A stretch of 64,000 nucleotides of DNA. Origin: Cutaneotrichosporon cavernicola. Lineage: Eukaryota > Basidiomycota > Tremellomycetes > Trichosporonales > Trichosporonaceae. The notes below the pieces were generated by a model. The model did no database searches and was not told the DNA's origin. It saw only the letters and a list, made by a program, of their open reading frames with translations. The DNA is taken from positions 2,046,001 through 2,110,000 of the forward strand of contig NC_083396.1 of the NCBI RefSeq assembly GCF_030864355.1, written 5' to 3'. Within the stretch, counting starts at the first letter, position 1. Every line of letters starts with the position of its first letter. Shown here in pieces: positions 43,021 to 53,331 of this stretch. A program made the position numbers and the translations under genes.

Positions 43021-43513
43021 ACCAGGGCAGTTTCCAACTCTCCCCTCGACGACGGGCTGCTCGTGTTTGCACGTGGCGGCGCTTGTCGTTCTGGAAAGTG
43101 CGCATGCGGAGCCGGACTGCGGCTTCAGCGTGTGCGGGGCCCGCCAAGGCCTTCGTGAGAACATCTGCGTTAGTTGCGACGTACCGTAGATCAAGAATCT
43201 TGTCGGCGACGCGCTCGCGTAGGCGTTGTCAAGCATACCCTTGTGACCTTTGTAACAGGAGCTGTGCAACTGTGTGAAGTTGTGGATCTGAATCTGGTGC
43301 CAATGGCACTGTTGCTGCCACATTCACAGTCTGCAACACTCGCAACCATTCCCCTGTCTGCTGCCAAACTGCCAACTGCCAACAGTTACTCTGTCATCCC
43401 ATAAGACAATAGCTACATATTCGACCTGTGGTACTGCACCAACCGTCGTTGCGACCCGCTTTTTGATCTGCTGTCAGCTGACAAAGTCGAGAAAGCTCAC
43501 ACAATTTCGTCTG

Positions 43514-44560
43514 CTATTTCGATCCTCCCTGGTAATGTACGTGGTGGTGGTGATAATGATGATGATGAAAGTGCTTGACCTGCACCTGGTTGGACTCTTG
43601 CCACACGTTGGTGGCCGAGTCAGAATGCTCAACCTGTGCAATGCGCTGCTGACGCTTGGACTTGGACTGGGTGGCTTGGGTCCAAGTCGGCGTTGACTCG
43701 GTTCGGCGATGCGTGGCTGCCACGCCAGCATTCTTGACCATGTCGAGGCTGCGGCGCTGCGACGTTGAAAAGTGCAGGACACGCGTGTCCTTGGGAGGCA
43801 AGGGCGGGGGAACTTCGCACCACTCGCTCGTCGCATACAGCTGCGAGCGCTGCGGAATGGTGCGGAATGGGTGCACGTCGTAGCTCGGCTGAGACCAAAG
43901 CAGAGCTTCGATGGGGTCGAGGTGTTCCTTGTTAGACGTATCGGGACGGAAGGGTTGGAGCTGGGCAAGAGCCTCGAGGGCATCTAGAGGGTCTCTTGGG
44001 AGGGTGTCAAATGACGGTGTATGGATTCCGTCCTCGAGCGTATAGTCCAGCGAGGTGTCTAACGAGCCATCGAGACTTGGACTGGGAGGGTGCGACCGAT
44101 GACTGACTGTGTGGAGAGTCGAAGTGTCAAAGTTGATCCCAACGTCGCTAAGGTTTGGTAGGTGTGAGAGGAGGGGCCCAAGGAACTCATCGTCGTCGAG
44201 ATCGAATGCGTGCGTCGAATGTTTCAATTCGAGCTTTTTAAACTGGCTCGAAAGTCTGGACATGCGCACACTGCGCGCTGCATGGAGCTCCATTCGCTCA
44301 GCGGTCTGCACTCTCCAGTCGCTCTCGAGGCCGGCACTTGGCGGTGCGATCTCGGCTGGGGAGCTACTCTCTGCCCACCTCGAGACGAAGAGTGAGGCCC
44401 GGTGCGGAAACCTTCCCGTCACGTTCGCCTGTGGCGATGGGGGTGGTGGCCAGAGGTCGATGGGAAGTCTTAATGGAAAAAGGAGTGCCGGCCCGAGGCG
44501 ATATGTCCGCGCGTCGTCGAACGAGCGAACGATCGCACACGCGCCCGAGAGGTCAAGCAT
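43514..44560 (-). CDS. hypothetical protein with His-rich C-terminus
   Basis: 348 aa, single exon, ATG 44560. Unrecognised. It is largely disordered, rich in Ser, Pro, Leu and Thr, with an acidic helix (HAFDLDDDEFLGPLLSHLPN) and pairs of DPLDALEALAQLQP and DPIEALLWSQP blocks that may be short linear motifs. A poly-His segment HHHHYHHHH lies a few residues before the end and could bind metal or simply be low complexity. Codon third positions are C/G-rich as in neighbours, supporting real coding. An unspliced single exon is the simplest model. Confidence 0.6.
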   Translation of the reverse strand: MLDLSGACAIVRSFDDARTYRLGPALLFPLRLPIDLWPPPPSPQANVTGRFPHRASLFVSRWAESSSPAEIAPPSAGLESDWRVQTAERMELHAARSVRMSRLSSQFKKLELKHSTHAFDLDDDEFLGPLLSHLPNLSDVGINFDTSTLHTVSHRSHPPSPSLDGSLDTSLDYTLEDGIHTPSFDTLPRDPLDALEALAQLQPFRPDTSNKEHLDPIEALLWSQPSYDVHPFRTIPQRSQLYATSEWCEVPPPLPPKDTRVLHFSTSQRRSLDMVKNAGVAATHRRTESTPTWTQATQSKSKRQQRIAQVEHSDSATNVWQESNQVQVKHFHHHHYHHHHVHYQGGSK

Positions 44561-45709
44561 ACGGGGCGGCAAGAAAAGAAAAAGGCATAAATGAGAGAGA
44601 CAGACCGAAGGTGCTGATGAAAGGGCGTCAAGGCAAGTAGGAGTTGGTGCGTCCGTTGGTGAGTTGAAAGGACGACGGTACTAGGTGTTGATGGAGAACA
44701 ACGATAGTCAGAGAGATGTTTCATACCCAGTTATTGCCACCTTGTGGCATGGTGCGAGCTGTGAACGGGTCAGAAGCACTTGTCATGCGTGTGGAATAGG
44801 GTTGTGTCAGGAGCACGCATCGAAGTCAAGGGGCTGGCTGGACCCGACGCCTCAAGGCATAAGGTTGGAAGATGCGTGCCTTCCGGCGTGAAAGGATATC
44901 TGGGGTGGTTCTTGGAACTGGGAGTGAGTGGTCACAGCTTGAAGTCGATGCGAGTTAAGGATGGCGTGGTGAGAAGCTGTGTAGGCACACTGAACACGCC
45001 GATACGCAGAGTAAAGCTTACTCTTAGCCGGGACACTTGTTAGCTATCAACAGTGTTGGTTGACCAAGACCCGCAGAGCCAATGTTTGGATGTCAGCCAT
45101 GTCAGCGCACACAGCCCTTCAGCACGTGCTGCACCCTTTGGATGGAAGCGGATAAGCAGATGCCGCAAGTCGTCACTCGATATAACGCACGGCTTTTCTG
45201 GTTATCTGGATGTCGAAAAAACAGACAAGCCTCAGAAGCTGAGCATTGTCACCTCGCACCACTGCAAAGCTACTCTGAAACGCAATTCAGATCCATACCA
45301 GGGTTGGCGGCATGACGGCGACGAGCAGATCTATGTTGCGGCTCGGCATACCCCAATTCATCAGCACTTAAAGCCCAAAGACATACATTCCTACAGGGAC
45401 ACTTTTGGCCAGACTGCCCAAAAGAAGATTCTACTGGCCTGTCCCGAATCCTTCATCACCATCCGTAATCCCATGAGGGTTTGCTATGCAGACCGATAGT
45501 TGACGACTTGCAGACCGGTGCACACTTCGATCCGGTTGCGCAGTCATCACTCCGGACCAGGTGAGCTGTTCTGGGTCGGTAAAGCCACCCGCCTTTCATC
45601 CCCAGCCAGCCGTACAGAAGACTGTATCGAGCTCCCGAAGATGGTTGACAATGGTGTTAGAGGCCCCCAGCTCCCCTTGAGTACCTTGTGTTTTTTCTAC
45701 AAAGCATCA
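44561..45709. other. intergenic, no supported gene
   Basis: About 1.1 kb. An open frame at 45053..45499 has no domain and weak codon bias. No repeat matching the tRNA-Asp flank is obvious. Confidence 0.45.
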
Positions 45710-45808
45710 TCCTCGCTAGTATATCGGTTAGTATATTCGCCTCTCATTAGAGAGTTGCCTGAAAAGGCGTAACCGCGAAAGAGCAGGGTTCAACTCCCTG
45801 GCGGGGAA
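45710..45808 (+). tRNA. tRNA-Glu(CTC), 27-nt intron
   Basis: Acceptor TCCTCGC/GCGGGGA, D-arm GTATATCGGTTAGTAT, anticodon stem TTCGC/GCGAA, loop CTCTCA, T-arm CAGGGTTCAACTCCCTG. Mature 72 nt plus a 27-nt intron. Downstream T5 terminator. Confidence 0.93.
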
Positions 45809-46213
45809 CATCTTTTTAGCCTTCCATCTGGTGGCGGATAATAACGCCTCCTACCGGGACGCCTGGAGTGGTTATCGCGTAAAGTTAGTGTTGTTTTCAA
45901 TCACGCCGTGCTACCTGTCTTGTGCCGTAGCATTTTGGTACCATCACTAATGATGAAATCCAGGCGCCAAGATCTGATGGTAAGTTGCACCGCTGAGGTG
46001 ATGCGCGTCCTCCGTCAGCGGGCGAAACGTCTCTGTTTATTGTTCTCCGTCGATTGTTCGTGCGTCTCATCATGCAACTTGGCATATATAGTCGGTGGCC
46101 CGATGGCAAGAATTTCTTTCGGGCTCTACTCCGCCACTCACGAAACCTCAGCGCAGTGCGTTACCTCGTCGTTCAGATACCATAGAACTTATCCGCCATC
46201 CTCTGCTCCGTCC

Positions 46214-47884
46214 ATGCCAGTTTACCCTGGGATGAGAACGACAAACGACTTGCCACCACGGCCGATGATGGAAGAGAGCACTCAACCTAACTCGGAAAGG
46301 GTGCCATCATCTCCACCCAACGTGATCTACTCTGCTTTATTCCCGCCTCTCCCTCCTCCGCCATCCCCTTTGCCATATCCCCCGCCCCCACCTCCCCCTC
46401 CCCCTCCTCCTCCCCCTCCTCCTCCCCCTCCTCCTCATCCATCTCTCCCCATTCCCGCAGACATAACAACCTGGCTATCTATCGCATTCCCCACGCCACC
46501 TCCTCTACTCATCAAGGACGGATACCTCCTCATTCCCCTCTCTGCTATTCCGCAATCTCTCATTCGGCTAAAGGTCACCGCACCGGTACCAATGCAGCTC
46601 GCGTTCCTGGCTGACATTGCGAAAGGAAACCACAAGCTCCGATCCAGCGGGTTGAACATGGACGTCGAAGAGGTGGACTCTGACGCTTCAGAACCAGGAG
46701 ACACGGAACAAGTCCTTGCTGCCAAGAGGCATCGTCGAGGAATAAAGGCCATTGCGCGTGCAGTCGCCGAAGCCAGCCTCAAGCCCCGCGAACCGGTCAC
46801 AGACGAGAAGGGGAATGTCTTAACTCCACGCCGGGCCAGTATGGCCCGACGTAACAAGGTACTTGAGACGCCTAATCAAAATCTCGCCAGCACCCTCAAA
46901 CGCCGTTCGCGTAAGCCCATCCCAGAGTTCGACAACGTAGCAAGTAGTAAGGAGGCAGAGCAGCTAGAAACGGTGAAAGAGTACCATAGCCCACGCCAAC
47001 TTGCTCTGGCTCGCAAGGAGGAAGAAGCGCGCAATACGCCAGCCAGTATTGGGCCAGGGAGCCAGCGGGGGCCGCGCGCTTCCACATCGGTGAGGGAGGA
47101 CCCGGTCGCGCGACGTCTGTTCAACACACCCCAGAGTAAGGGATCCAGCCTGGATTTCCAGAGTCTCCGTAATTCCCTCCGTCGTACCCGCCCCGCTCCC
47201 TCTGCGAAGCCGGATGTGTTTGATGCGTCACCCTCCCTTCAACGTCAAAATACGACTTCCTTATCGCCACGCCGTGTAGCACTGGAGCGTAAACAGACCG
47301 AAGGAAAAGTGTCGACTGTGGACTTCCGCAGTGTTCGGGAAAAGCTTCGGCCCAAGAACGCGATAGTCACTTGCAGGAACACACAGCAAGACGGCTTGGT
47401 TACCAAGCCTCTACCACCTCTACCTACCAGTCCGGTTCAAGAGACCTTTGCCCAACTCGACACAGTTGCCCTGGAGAAATTAGCCGTCTCGGAACCTCCA
47501 CTGCCTCAACGTTCAACCAGCTCTATGGCCCCCCTTTCCGCAACTATGACTTGGAACCTGCCATCGTCGACGTCCCGAAACCTGCGTGACTTTGAGCCGG
47601 ACTCTGACACTGAGGTACGCTGCACAACACCTACTCCATCGTCCACCCTTCCAAGCAAGTCTAGCACACCGCCCCTTACCACTCGTGGCAGGGCCCATCG
47701 GCCACCAACGCCGCGTCCTCGTTCCGGGACGCCTGCATTTCTGCCCGGCTTTCCCACCATGCTTGGGACCCGGATATATCTCGGGAAAGAGGCGACTGCG
47801 GCCATTCCCGCTCAGAACAATACGTTGCGAGGAACCCGCACCGTTAGCGGTAACGTTCCGCTCCGCGAGCCGGAACGTAAGTGA
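46214..47884 (+). CDS. Pro-rich protein with DFxxxR repeats, possible actin regulator
   Basis: The reading frame is open from 45908; I chose ATG 46214 (TCCATGC), giving 556 aa. Features: a polyproline tract (encoded by the 46371..46440 CCT array); an acidic stretch DVEEVDSDASEPGD; then repeated (S/T)PRR-type blocks (LTPRRASMARRNKV, SPRQLALARKEEE, SPRRVALERKQTE) and two DFxS(L/V)R blocks (D314 DFQSLRNSLRRT, D370 DFRSVREKLRPK). DFRxxL-like motifs bind actin in other proteins, and polyproline recruits profilin/SH3 domains, so an actin-cytoskeleton role is possible but unproven. The end has a strong donor GTAAGT at the stop (47879) and an AG at 47911..47912, so a spliced alternative C-terminus is possible. 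It is convergent with the gene at 48070. Confidence 0.6.
   Translation: MPVYPGMRTTNDLPPRPMMEESTQPNSERVPSSPPNVIYSALFPPLPPPPSPLPYPPPPPPPPPPPPPPPPPPPHPSLPIPADITTWLSIAFPTPPPLLIKDGYLLIPLSAIPQSLIRLKVTAPVPMQLAFLADIAKGNHKLRSSGLNMDVEEVDSDASEPGDTEQVLAAKRHRRGIKAIARAVAEASLKPREPVTDEKGNVLTPRRASMARRNKVLETPNQNLASTLKRRSRKPIPEFDNVASSKEAEQLETVKEYHSPRQLALARKEEEARNTPASIGPGSQRGPRASTSVREDPVARRLFNTPQSKGSSLDFQSLRNSLRRTRPAPSAKPDVFDASPSLQRQNTTSLSPRRVALERKQTEGKVSTVDFRSVREKLRPKNAIVTCRNTQQDGLVTKPLPPLPTSPVQETFAQLDTVALEKLAVSEPPLPQRSTSSMAPLSATMTWNLPSSTSRNLRDFEPDSDTEVRCTTPTPSSTLPSKSSTPPLTTRGRAHRPPTPRPRSGTPAFLPGFPTMLGTRIYLGKEATAAIPAQNNTLRGTRTVSGNVPLREPERK
46371..46446. repeat. CCT/CCC polyproline microsatellite
   Basis: Repeated CCTCCCCCT units inside the coding frame of the Pro-rich gene. 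Confidence 0.85.
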
Positions 47885-48069
47885 GTTCTCACGATATGCC
47901 ACATTCCTAGGTTTCAGTAGAATAGTTTCTGTGGCGAATTTAATGTTGAGCTGGTTCTGGTAACGAGATGAATACATACAAACACAACGCACGACAAGTA
48001 TGGGTATGTCTATTCTTGACACATGGCAGAATGATACACATGGAGACAGAAGAAACGGACACGAGTCAA

Positions 48070-48761
48070 TTAGAGACGGCGGCGGAACCATCCCTTCTTC
48101 AGGGTGACTGGGGGGATACCGTACGTCGCCGACTTGGAGCGTTCCGCACGACTCTGCTTGTTGACGTGATTCTCTCTGCGCCCGGGGCCTGGAAGGGTAG
48201 GAAACGTAGGGGAGAGTGGCGAGAGGATCCACTGAGGTTCAAAGGGACAGATAATGGCGCGCTCAGCAGATCCAATGGGAGGAGGTGACCACATGGGAGG
48301 GACGCTATCCGGGGTGGCCTTGACGGTAGGTGAGGACGCCGCCGTCAGAACTACGGGGATGGGTCCGTTGTCACGTGCCGAGTCCTTTGTGCGCAGGTAT
48401 CCAGGGGCGGAGACTGTCCGTGTGGGGCTGTTCTGGCGCTGGAATTCGCCCAGCGAGCGAGCTACATCTGCGCGCTGGGTGCATGCGGCCGCGCTGAACG
48501 GGTGTGGCGTGGGCCCCGCAGGTTCGGTGAGGCGACGAGGGCGCGTCGGGAGGTTTGTAGAAGTGGACCTGAGCCTAGCCATAGGTGCTGAGTGAGAGCG
48601 GTCGTGCTCAATGCGGATGGTCGGGACCGGACGCTCGCGGTGAAGGGTCCGAAGGGATGTGCGATGCGACTTGGACGACGTTGTGCGAGGACGGGAATCT
48701 AGTTTCAGCGAGACCGGACGCACAGCTCACGAGGGGTAAGATCGGGACGGAGTTCGGCCAT
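48070..48761 (-). CDS. disordered Ser/Arg/Pro-rich protein with conserved-looking basic end
   Basis: ATG 48761 is joined by a 32-nt intron (exon 1 48761..48731, intron 48730..48699, exon 2 48698..48070), giving 219 aa; without the intron the frame meets a stop, so splicing is needed. The product is rich in Arg, Ser and Pro with RxxS/SP sites (RSHSAPMARLRSTS, NSPTRTVSAPG) and ends YGIPPVTLKKGWFRRRL, a hydrophobic/basic end. Not recognised. It is convergent with the Pro-rich gene. Confidence 0.6.
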
Positions 48762-49843
48762 GTTTGGGAGATGTTTTGAGATGCAGAGTGGGGAACGATC
48801 ACTGCGAGTGGGGTTGGGGTTGCGATGTGGAGACGGTGGGACAACTCTGAGGCGTGCGATGGTATCGTGATTTATACACCCCGGTCAGCCTCATCGCGAG
48901 GTTGAAAAAATCAGCCGCCAATACCCCAAAATTCCTCATACGCTAATCGAGGCAACTCGGCGCTGGTGGGCATCTTGGCCCAGGAATATGGCAGGGCAAT
49001 CGCGTTGCCCTTTCTTTCTGTCAACCTCACCATTCATGCCTGGACGATCCCGGGAGTCTGAGCGCGCGGATCCGGTAGCACTCCCTGCCCAGAAAGTTGG
49101 ATCGCCGACGGGACCGCTTCGTTGACAATGCCGAATGTACACCTTGAAATCCCCGGGACGCCTCACATCAGTTGGGAACCAGATGGGGAATGATGAAGCA
49201 GTAGTGGCGCGGAGGATTTGGATTTCATTAACAAGAACTGCGGGGCCTGTCTCTGTTCTCCTGATGCTGCCAGGTGTATTCATTTTGTGGGGAGCCAGCC
49301 GCCGGGATGGAGATCTAACGGCCAATAAAACAATGCGTCGTCGTCGTGATCGAAAAGGTTGGGACCCGGACCGAGATCTCCTCGGCTGAACAATCGGTTG
49401 TTTCAAGATAGGAGAACTGGGGATCCGCTACCACTAGGATAAAGCTAGTGGAGGAGAAGGCGGGATAGAGCACGGTTCTCCAGCCGCAAAGGCCAAGAAT
49501 GTTTTAACGGTCCAACGGGAAATACCGTATCCTCCACGGATGGCTCGGTATCTGACCATTGAGGGTTTCAAGGAAAGGGTCTACCTGGCCGGCTGATCGG
49601 GGCCCATGTAATCTCCTCGTTACCATGCCTTGTTACTTGTCGCACCGTTGTTGTCTTGACGAGGCCCGTGTCCGTCAGTGCGTAAGCGGGGCGAGACACA
49701 ACAAGGTCAAACCATACGAGATTGGAGGGTACCATCAACATTCCTGAAGGGAGGCTTCACTTCATTCCTATGCCCTACGATCGCTCTCCCAGGCGACTCC
49801 GCAAAAGCGACGGGGCCCAAAAGAAATTGTAATTATGATACTG
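48762..49843. other. intergenic, no gene seen
   Basis: About 1.1 kb containing a small hairpin (CCACTAGGATAAAGCTAGTGG at 49431..49451). No coding frame supported. Confidence 0.45.
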
Positions 49844-50085
49844 CTCTCTGTCGGAGAATTGAACTCCGGTCTCCCGCGGTCACAGATGATGACAAGCGAG
49901 CATACTAGCCACTATACGAACAGAGATGCTGCTTTCATGTTGGTATTGGACACTGCGTCTGGCCGTAGGTAGAAAGCCTCTAGTTGCCACGTTGGCTTTG
50001 CTTCCGGTTGACTTTGACCTCTACATTCTCCTTGGTTCTATGCATTCAACCACCTCTCAACTACCGGGCACAACTTGGCAGACGT
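49815..50085 (+). repeat. dispersed repeat/duplication copy 2, around tRNA-Asp
   Basis: Inverted relative to copy 1. It holds tRNA-Asp, the block TGCGTCTGGCCGTAGGTAG, TTTGCTTCCGGTTGACTTTG, and GTTCTATGCATTCAA with CACCTCTC and ACTACCGGG. Confidence 0.7.
49844..49926 (-). tRNA. tRNA-Asp(GTC), 11-nt intron
   Basis: Minus strand: acceptor TCTCTGT/ACAGAGA perfect, anticodon stem CTCGC/GCGGG, loop TTGTCA (anticodon GTC), intron TCATCTGTGAC differing by one base from copy 1, T-arm CGGAGTTCAATTCTCCG perfect. Confidence 0.93.
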
Positions 50086-52039
50086 CGTTTCATCTCCAAC
50101 AGGAAGGAGGAAGGAGTGCCACTTGCTTTGCGCTGACGTATGGAAGCAAATCGCCTCAGGCACGTACATTAACAAGTGTCCAGATTCTCTCACTGCCACA
50201 CTCAGAGGCCTTGCCTTTGCTGTCCGCCAGCCGCCGCACTCTGCTGCATCGATGGACAAGTAAATCTTCAGGGAATACTCTATATTCACGCTTCCAGAGT
50301 CTACTCTCCGGCCAGCCCCCCACCCGTAGCATCAGCTGGGCGAACACGTTGAGTCCATCTTGCTGCTGACTCAACCGTACAGTGGGAAAGGTTGTCTGTA
50401 GATATCAAAGGTCGTTATGGCCCTATATCTAATCTTCTAACACATTCCCCAGATGTCAAGGCATTCGTCTTTCAAACATACATAGGTTTTCTCCGCCAAC
50501 CTCGCCACTCGCCAAAGTCAACTCCAACTTGCCACCAGAAGCAGCTTGTACCTGCCCTGCAGGCGATGCCTTTCCACTCGCCACAGCTGTTGCACTTCCT
50601 TCATGCCAGCCTCATTCAAATGAAGCCCTACTAATGAATGATGGACAAACAGGGATCAAGGCAAGCCACCACCTCCACCCTCCACTCAAGTGATATGGGG
50701 CGCCACTGGGCCAACCCAGGTCAGTTGGACCCCAATACACAATACCAAGCCCTGCAGAATGGTTCAAGCGCCAGTCATTATCTTTCATTTGGCACATTCC
50801 CTGTAACCCAACTGTGAAATGGTAAAGGGTCCAACAAGCTCCTGAGTCGGCCACGACCGAACTCAGGCTCAGATCCATTCCTCCCCCAAAGTAAAAGGAA
50901 TTTGCCCCGCAAACTAGTTGGCACTCAATATCAACGGAACAGGAACAAGGTGGTCCGTGAACATGTGTACCTGTTTAGTGAGTACCAGACGCATCTTCCA
51001 GTCGGCAATTGGGCAACCTCACTGGTCGACGCGTCGCGCCAAACTTTTCCTGTCCACAGTGAGTTTGACACATAACCCAGCAGACACACTCTCTGTCACC
51101 GGCCACAACCATTCACCCCTCGCAACTGCTTGCAAAATGACCCATCTCCCAGGCTACTGCCGCTGCTGCTCAAGCTGTGGAGGCTGTGAAATTCATTGCC
51201 ATTGCCCTCTCCCTCAACGTTGCAGGATTCGGGTCGATTCACAAGAGGAAACTGGCCAGGAGCGGTGAGCATGACTTCACCAGGTGGTCCTAACTTCAGC
51301 TTCGAGGGTCGCTGGCGACGACAGTACTTCACAGTTGGGAGGCGGCAGCGCTCCTCTCAAGAACGCGCCTCGGGGTTCAAACTTGCCTAGGCAATACTAA
51401 GCTCTACCTTGCGCGTCCTCCGCATTGTGCCCTCGAGGTTAGTCTATCGGGAAGGGAGGGCGCCGCTCACATTCCAGAGGCCGCATTCCATTGACCACTC
51501 CAGCTTCTTTGTGTATCTCTTTTCGTACTTTGTCCCCTTGTATGCATGTTGTGCTCGTCAACCCCGCCATCTGAAACGGGCATTGAATGTCTGTCTGTGC
51601 ATGTTGTGCAGCTATCCTTCACCGTGCGTTACTTTGTACCTGGAGTTGGTGACGACACAACAGCGATTTTAAGCTTGTTTGGCTCTTGATGCAACCACAA
51701 CATTCAGTGCCACAGTCCCCACTCGTTACAGAAAGTGGCGCGGCTGCATTGGCCTCAGTTAGAATCCCTATAGCTCCTTGCCAGCCTGGAGAGAGAGGCT
51801 CGGCCATCTAGGAGAGATAGACGGGTCCAACTTGCACAAGCTGACCTCATTGCGCCTACGAGGGGGCCTCTCATCTCAACCTCGCTTCGTCTCCGATAAT
51901 TGGCCTACTTCGCTACAAACAGCAAACATCCTTCCTCACTCAGTCTACTAGACTTCGTTGACGGATTTCGGGGCCGCTGGTGGCCCCGTTACAATCAATA
52001 TGCACCTTAAAGAGTCGATTTTTCGTAGGTACTGTACTG
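50086..52039. other. gene-poor stretch, no supported gene
   Basis: About 2 kb between repeat copies. A few open frames of 60-116 codons occur but with no domains and poor codon bias. No complete mobile element is seen. Confidence 0.45.
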
Positions 52040-52185
52040 TAGCTAACCTCCACCAACAACGTGCTTTTGCTTCCTGTTGACTCCATCTTTGCATTCCGCC
52101 GTCTACATCACACGACCCGCCAGGTCTTGCAGTGCACCTACTTACCGTTCTATGCATTCACATATCACCTCTCACTAGGGGACCA
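52040..52185 (+). repeat. dispersed repeat copy 3, upstream of tRNA-Gln
   Basis: Shares CGTAGGTA, TTTGCTTCCTGTTGACT and GTTCTATGCATTCA with CACCTCTC and ACTAGGGG with copies 1 and 2. It lies about 70 bp before tRNA-Gln and points toward it, the opposite of the tRNA-Asp copies. Confidence 0.6.
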
Positions 52186-52257
52186 CTGCGCTAGCGCCTG
52201 CGGTACCCTGCGGACTTCGAGCTCGAATCTGGCAGCTCCAACCCTAACATATCTTAA

Positions 52258-52340
52258 GGTTGAATCGTATAACGGTCAGTACACAAGATTCTGAGTACAT
52301 CTCTGTTCTTGTAGCCTGGGTTCGACTCCCAGTTCGACCT
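52258..52340 (+). tRNA. tRNA-Gln(CTG), 11-nt intron
   Basis: Acceptor GGTTGAA/TTCGACC, D-arm TATAACGGTCAGTAC, anticodon stem CAAGA/TCTTG, loop TTCTGA (anticodon CTG), 11-nt intron GTACATCTCTG, T-arm TGGGTTCGACTCCCA. T5 run downstream. Confidence 0.9.
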
Positions 52341-53331
52341 CTTGAAGTGGCACCTTCACGGCGACTGTGCCTTTTTCTCGGTTCTGACGCGTGCGGCTTT
52401 CTAGGAGGCTTGAAAGGGCGGTGGTGGCTGCTGCTCAGGGCCTTTCCAAGCATGAGATGCGCTCCTGTCGTCTGAGCGTTCGGAGGAACTGTCATCAACA
52501 CCGCGATTTGAGAACTGCTGACTGCTAAGGAGGCGTGCGAACCAATTCAACATTCCGGCCCTTAATGAAGTGCTACAGCTGCGCGTAGACTGCATGCTGG
52601 CTGTCTGGATTGTTGAATTTCCATGTCTGCAGAGCACGCGACACACCAAATGTAGAGCGTGGCGCGGGAAATCAACCCGAGGCGTAGGTATCAAGTTGGG
52701 GAGAATAACTTAACTCATTTGGCGGGTTACCGTCCAAGCAATGAAGCCTGGACACTAGAGGGTTAAAATTCCCCGAACCGTAATCCGGCGCCAGTCATCT
52801 ACCAAGCCCCTGGAGGCGTCAGGAATTGGGAGACACATGACCTGGCCAACTGGTTCTCGTTGGCCCTCAGGACCCGGAATGATTGCAACGGCGGCCGAGT
52901 TGTCCAGACTTGATCTCGGCGTGATACGACGTCAAGGCTAATACCGAGTGCTGTCCCTCTTTCTCCTCTCTTCGGTGACGACCCTTTGGCCGTTGTCCGC
53001 CACCACCTGCCACTCTCTCCCCTAACCAGCCATCTGGCAGGGGCCGTGCTGCTCCAAAGCCAATGGCATTCACTGCACAAAATTCCTTGCAGCCTTGTGC
53101 GCTCTTGTCCATGTTGCTCGGCCCCGCTCAGCTGGTGCAGGTGCGTCTTTGCGTGCTTCCAGGCAGTATCAAATGTCGACAACCGCCAGCTGCCAGTTGC
53201 CGACCATCTTGCTCGAGCTCATTCACGTGTCTCCTCGTCGTGTTCTTGTTCTACTCATCACTCACATCCCTCCAGTTCATCCCTCACACGTACGCACTAT
53301 CCACCAGGATTCCGCCATCCCCAAGCTCCAC
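52341..53331. other. intergenic, no gene seen
   Basis: About 1 kb. Pyrimidine-rich on the plus strand from about 53200, which fits a leader for the gene at 53332. Confidence 0.45.

Noticed and set aside
45053..45499. 148-codon plus-strand open frame
   Set aside because: No recognisable domain and weak codon bias compared with flanking genes.
49800..53330. Full retrotransposon or DNA transposon among the tRNAs
   Set aside because: No reverse transcriptase, integrase or transposase motif in any frame; only short dispersed repeats are visible.
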